Below, in pieces: positions 60,641-64,000 of a DNA stretch of 64,000 nt (the first letter of the stretch is position 1; every line of letters starts with the position of its first letter). The DNA comes from an uncultured Lachnospiraceae bacterium (lineage in GTDB: Bacteria > Bacillota > Clostridia > Lachnospirales > Anaerotignaceae): contig CALWRB010000017.1 of assembly GCA_944383855.1 (NCBI GenBank), forward strand, positions 62,001-126,000, given 5' to 3'. The notes below the pieces were generated by a model. The model ran no database searches and was not told where the DNA came from. It worked only from the letters and a program-made list of their open reading frames with translations. Position numbers and translations under genes: made by a program.

Positions 60641-61483
60641 TCAACCGCTGATGACAGTAGCTTCCAATGCTTCTGCAGGGATCTCGATGGAAGTGATTTC
60701 GTTGAAATCGCCGCAGGTCATAACAGCTGTGACATTTACGACGCTGATACCGCTATCTTCCGCAGTGCCGCCCAGCATTTCCACCATTTTATCCATCATT
60801 TTCTGCATCATTTCGGTCAGGTCCATTTCGTATTTCAAGACATAACCGTCTGCATCGATCCACATACGGATCGGCAGATCTCCCAGATCTTCATACAGCT
60901 CCGCCAAATCGGTCTCGCCGAGAATTTCCTCCATACCCAAAGAGGAAACTGCTTCCTGCATGGCATCTCCCGTGATGACACCGGAGATGATAGTGGTTTC
61001 GGTTTCGTTGATCGTTTCGGTTCCTTCGATGGTGAAGGAGGAAATATTGCTCAGGTACAGATTCATATTATCCTGTGTTTCATACTGTTCCAGATCCGCT
61101 GCGTCGATAGACTGCGCAAACCATGTGCCGTCTACATTGGCATACATGATATACTGATCGCCTTCCTCTTTGACGTAAATGGTAGAGGAGATCGGTGTAG
61201 TACCGTCTTCTGTTACCATTTCGATCTGCATGGCAGTGGGATCTTGTGTGGTCAAGGTATGCATGCTGACAGTTGCGGTATAGCTTTCTTCGCCGTATGC
61301 CATTTCCTGTGTCATGACCATATCAGCTGACATACTGGTGACATCTGCCATGGTTTCCTGCGCTTTTTTCAATAACGCTTCCGGATCTGTCGTGTCCGCG
61401 CTTTCTTTGCTGCAGCCTGCCATAGACAGCGCCAGCAAAGCAGCGGCACAAAGAGCCGCGGTTTTTTTGAAAATATTCTTCAT
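60641..61483 (-). CDS. Secreted lipoprotein, DUF6612/LppX-like
   Basis: 280 residues. Lipoprotein signal peptide with lipobox SMAGC (Cys near residue 24), then a mature domain that fits the lipoprotein convex-barrel group: PEALLKKAQETMADVTSM, MQIEMVTEDG..PISSTIYVKEEG, IRMWIDADGYVLKYEMDLTEMM. Very acidic. Such proteins may carry lipids or inhibit sporulation proteases, but no role is proven. GGGAGAG precedes ATG 61483. Monocistronic. Confidence 0.85.
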   Translation of the reverse strand: MKNIFKKTAALCAAALLALSMAGCSKESADTTDPEALLKKAQETMADVTSMSADMVMTQEMAYGEESYTATVSMHTLTTQDPTAMQIEMVTEDGTTPISSTIYVKEEGDQYIMYANVDGTWFAQSIDAADLEQYETQDNMNLYLSNISSFTIEGTETINETETTIISGVITGDAMQEAVSSLGMEEILGETDLAELYEDLGDLPIRMWIDADGYVLKYEMDLTEMMQKMMDKMVEMLGGTAEDSGISVVNVTAVMTCGDFNEITSIEIPAEALEATVISG

Positions 61484-61726
61484 GTTTCTTCTCTCCCTTT
61501 CGTTTTTTCCTATCAACAAAAATCAATATGCGCTCATGCGAAAAAATAAACGTATTTCGTACTGTAACGATACCACATTTTTAGCGCAAACGCACTACCT
61601 TTTTTCATAAGAAATTCTTACGGCGCGACAAATCAAGATAAAATCCGGACAGCTGTTAGAAAAAACTTTTCAATGGTCTTTTATGACGATGGTTAAAGTT
61701 TGATTTTATAGAATACGGAAAGGTGA

Positions 61727-62374
61727 TCATTTCTTTGTCTTTTGCATTTTTTGCCCGCCGTTGCAGTAGGCAAATAAGAAGCATTCTGCGCATTTGGGAC
61801 GTCTGGCAATGCATATTTTTCTGCCGTGGGCGATCATTTGCGTATTGATGCTGATCCATTTATCTTTTGGCGTAATTTTCATCAGGTCAAATTCGATTTT
61901 TACGGGGTCAGAATTTTTAGTCAGCCCCAGCAGATTGGAAACACGTTTGACGTGTGTATCCACCACGATGCTTGGAATGCCGTACCAGTTGCCGCGCACA
62001 ACATTTGCCGTTTTTCTGCCGACACCGGGCAGTGCTGTGAGGGCATCGATATCGGAAGGTATCTCGCCGTTATGCTCCGAAAGCAGTTTTTGACAGCAGG
62101 CGATGATGTTTTTGGCTTTGTTATGGTAAAAACCGGTGGAATGGATATCCTGCTCCAGTTCCTCTAAATTCGCCTGTGCGAAGTCCTGTATGGAACGGTA
62201 TTTTTGAAACAGATCTTTTGTGACCAGATTGACGCGATCATCGGTACACTGCGCGGACAGCATGGTCGCAATCAGAAGCTGCCATGGGTTTTCATGGTTG
62301 AGGTAGCATTTGGTAGGACCGTAGTGTAACTCCAACAGCGCCAGAATCTCTGTGATTTTTTCTTTTTTTGTCAT
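61727..62374 (-). CDS. nth: Endonuclease III
   Basis: Base-excision repair glycosylase/AP lyase for oxidised pyrimidines, 215 residues. HhH-GPD fold with catalytic Lys in LPGVGRKTANVV, catalytic Asp in VDTHVKR, and the 4Fe-4S motif C-x6-C-x2-C-x5-C (CIARRPKCAECFLFAYC). AAAGGAG precedes ATG 62374. Monocistronic; no clear terminator seen. Confidence 0.96.
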   Translation of the reverse strand: MTKKEKITEILALLELHYGPTKCYLNHENPWQLLIATMLSAQCTDDRVNLVTKDLFQKYRSIQDFAQANLEELEQDIHSTGFYHNKAKNIIACCQKLLSEHNGEIPSDIDALTALPGVGRKTANVVRGNWYGIPSIVVDTHVKRVSNLLGLTKNSDPVKIEFDLMKITPKDKWISINTQMIAHGRKICIARRPKCAECFLFAYCNGGQKMQKTKK

Positions 62375-62608
62375 GTCAACGATACTCCTTTCCCGAAAAT
62401 GGAAATCGCATCGGGATTTCCCAACATTTCCTGCGCAATATTTCCCGTTTCCTCTGAGAAAAAGGACGTTTTTGCTGCATGGTTACAGCATACCATATTT
62501 TTTGGACAAATACCACGATTTCGGCTGAAAGAAAAGCGCGGGAAGGTCTGTCTTGCGGCTTTGGCTGTCCTTTTTATGCCGTCAGGGTGATTTTTGCGCC
62601 GCTTTTGG

Positions 62609-62616
62609 CATATACT
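62609..62616 (+). promoter_or_regulatory. Sigma-E-like -10 element CATATACT
   Basis: CATATACT is one base off CATACANT and lies 24 bp before the ATG at 62641. The surrounding TGGCATATACTG matches TGGCATACACTG before 22923. No clear -35. Confidence 0.35.
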
Positions 62617-62640
62617 GGCAAAAAACAGACGGAGGCGGCT

Positions 62641-63882
62641 ATGCAAAATCCGAACGTGCAATATATCCGAACGAAAGAAAATCAGTTTTATATGCTCTAT
62701 TTACAATCAGGAGGGCTATTCTGCCGCAGCTATACGAAGAAAGGCTGGACGGAAAGCCGTTTTGTGGCACAGGGTGCTGTCAGCTTTTGCGCGGCGTTAG
62801 AGGGCAATACCTTGTTTGTGTTGTATGCCAAGGCGGACGGCAGTTTATTTTTGACCCAAAGCCCGGACGGAAATCATTGGCAGATGCAGATGCTCTCGCA
62901 GGGCGGACAGATCTTGGAACAGGTACAGATGTATTTCAGAGCCGTCGGAGATACGCTGCATCTGATCTACCCGCTGCCCACCGAAACGGCGGGTGTGATG
63001 GAATTGATGTATACCGCGTATCACCACGGGATTTGGCAAAAGCCGTATAAACTGGACCGTTTTGTACCGTTTGGCAGGATCGCTTTTTTCGCGCATACGT
63101 TGGGGGAAGCGCACGCGATCCTATACTACAAAACAGCGCGTAATACCATCAGTGCAAGAGAAATCCTCTTTTCCCCCTTTACGATGGGCAGCCTGAATCC
63201 TGTCTTGCAAACGGGTGCTGCCTGTGTGGATTTTTCTGTGCTCAGCGGGGAAAGACGCATTCATTTTCTGGCGGTGCTCAGAGGTATGTTCCGCAACCAG
63301 GTGATTTACCGCTATAAAGATCAGGAAGCGCTGTCCGCACCAAAAACGATATGGGAGGACGGAAGCTGTGAACATTGTCTGGTGTTTGAGGAAGGAGAGC
63401 GCTTGACGCTGATGTGGGGCGGCGGCGGAAGGACTTATCGCTGTATTTCGGAAAACGGCGGCACAAGCTTTGGTACGGTGGAGCAGTATACGGCGCCGTT
63501 TCCTGCGGTATGTATGAAAGGCGCATTGATCGGGGGCGGAAGGCCGACTGCCTTTGAGTGTTACGGCAACAAAGCGGAAGGGGGACTTCCCGTACTGTTT
63601 CCGATGACACCGATTACAAAACAGGAAGAAACTATGCCGATGCCGCCCAAAAAGACAGACGAGCAAAAACAGCAGCAGATCGGAGAACTAATGCAGTTAT
63701 TGGAAGCGCGTAGCGATGAGATTGCGGCGGTCAATGCGAAGTGGCACGCGCAGGTAACAGAACTGACGGCGCGCAATCAGGCTTTGGAAAAAGAAAACGA
63801 AGCGCTGCGCAGTGCGTTGCAGGCGGAAAATGCACAGCCAAAGCTGCCGGTACCGATACAGGCAGAAAAAGAAGATTCCTAA
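62641..63882 (+). CDS. Hypothetical beta-propeller-like protein with C-terminal coiled coil
   Basis: 413 residues, no signal peptide. Residues ~1-315 have repeated short strands spaced like sialidase/propeller blades (SQSPDGNHWQ-like LTQSPDGNHW, FENGGTSF-like SENGGTSFG), then a Pro-rich linker, then a coiled coil at ~345-395 (IGELMQLLEARSDEI, LTARNQALEKENEAL). Not a family I can name. GGAGG precedes ATG 62641; the longer frame upstream is unsupported. The upstream sigma-E-like element hints at sporulation control. Confidence 0.65.
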   Translation: MQNPNVQYIRTKENQFYMLYLQSGGLFCRSYTKKGWTESRFVAQGAVSFCAALEGNTLFVLYAKADGSLFLTQSPDGNHWQMQMLSQGGQILEQVQMYFRAVGDTLHLIYPLPTETAGVMELMYTAYHHGIWQKPYKLDRFVPFGRIAFFAHTLGEAHAILYYKTARNTISAREILFSPFTMGSLNPVLQTGAACVDFSVLSGERRIHFLAVLRGMFRNQVIYRYKDQEALSAPKTIWEDGSCEHCLVFEEGERLTLMWGGGGRTYRCISENGGTSFGTVEQYTAPFPAVCMKGALIGGGRPTAFECYGNKAEGGLPVLFPMTPITKQEETMPMPPKKTDEQKQQQIGELMQLLEARSDEIAAVNAKWHAQVTELTARNQALEKENEALRSALQAENAQPKLPVPIQAEKEDS

Positions 63883-63890
63883 AAAAACAA

Positions 63891-63939
63891 CCCTTTTTTC
63901 CAGCAAAAAAGCGTCAAACGGAAAAAAGGGCATTTTTTT
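63891..63939. terminator. Bidirectional terminator at the right edge
   Basis: CCCTTTTTTCC (63891-63901) and GGAAAAAAGGG (63920-63930), a perfect 11-bp stem, then T7. Shared by the two convergent genes. Confidence 0.8.
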
Positions 63940-64000
63940 ACGGCATGCTTGCCAAAGAAGGATTTTCCCGCAGCACAAGTTCTTCCACAACTTCCGCCGC
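63938..64000 (-). CDS. C-terminal end of a gene entering from the right (partial)
   Basis: Only 20 codons and a TAA are visible on the minus strand. The tail EELVLRENPSLASMP resembles C-termini of LacI-family regulators (LVVRES-type ending), but this is too short for a firm call. The stop lies at the terminator. Confidence 0.4.
   Translation of the reverse strand, partial: AAEVVEELVLRENPSLASMP

Noticed and set aside
1-64000. CRISPR array or complete defence system
   Set aside because: No regularly spaced repeat array and no cas, restriction-modification or retron gene was recognised.

Overview
This 64 kb stretch looks like a chromosome segment of an anaerobic, endospore-forming member of the Clostridia (Bacillota). 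The evidence is Spo0A, an alpha/beta small acid-soluble spore protein with a sigma-G-like promoter, HemZ, ribonuclease J, IreB, GdpP, an S-layer-homology surface protein, AGGAGG-type ribosome binding sites, frequent TTG and GTG starts, and many intrinsic terminators. Base composition is moderate (near half G+C by eye). I cannot name genus or species from sequence alone.

Layout: 0-9.7 kb is housekeeping on the plus strand: mtaB (cut by the window start), ireB-ruvX-DUF1292, rnjA, a fused rnhB-yraN gene, pgeF, der, plsY and gpsA. 9.8-12.9 kb holds feoA-feoB behind a hairpin-closed leader with its own terminator, then a small unknown gene. 12.9-19.7 kb is a mixed-strand region: two small regulator loci, spo0A, a CYTH protein, a DJ-1/PfpI protein, an RpiR regulator, a small-multidrug-export-family membrane protein and rsmA. 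19.8-25.5 kb has the S-layer-homology protein, a 423-residue unknown protein, trmB and a thioesterase.

25.5-36.7 kb contains the minus-strand MazG-like/gdpP/rplI/dnaB cluster, the plus-strand rplS/lepB/rbgA/ygiQ cluster, and a tight minus-strand ttcA/xer/NUDIX operon. 36.9-46.7 kb is plus-strand: a GH3 lipoprotein, rel, dtd, hemZ, hisS, trkA and trkH. 46.7-55.6 kb is the most accessory-looking part: a small inverted-repeat-bounded module with a monooxygenase gene, tRNA-Pro(CGG), a Crp-like sensor domain without a DNA-binding domain, an MBL protein, an isolated holin-endolysin pair, the aspS operon (separated from hisS and inverted), a cytidylate-kinase-like gene, and a regulator locus with tandem operators. 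55.6-64 kb has an AI-2E-family transporter, pepD, glpK, the spore protein gene, a lipoprotein, nth, a coiled-coil unknown protein and the tail of a gene that enters from the right edge.

Functional links that can be seen: tRNA modification and charging (mtaB, trmB, ttcA, dtd, hisS, aspS), ribosome assembly (rbgA, rsmA, der, rplS, rplI), nucleotide second messengers (rel for (p)ppGpp, gdpP for c-di-AMP, with trkA/trkH as a plausible c-di-AMP-related potassium system), and sporulation (spo0A, SASP, perhaps two unknown genes with a shared upstream motif).

I found no CRISPR array, no complete prophage, no transposase gene, no rRNA and no T-box. The best candidates for something undescribed are the feoA leader, the 0.74 kb inverted-repeat module, the isolated lysis pair, and the shared TGGCATAYACTG upstream motif.
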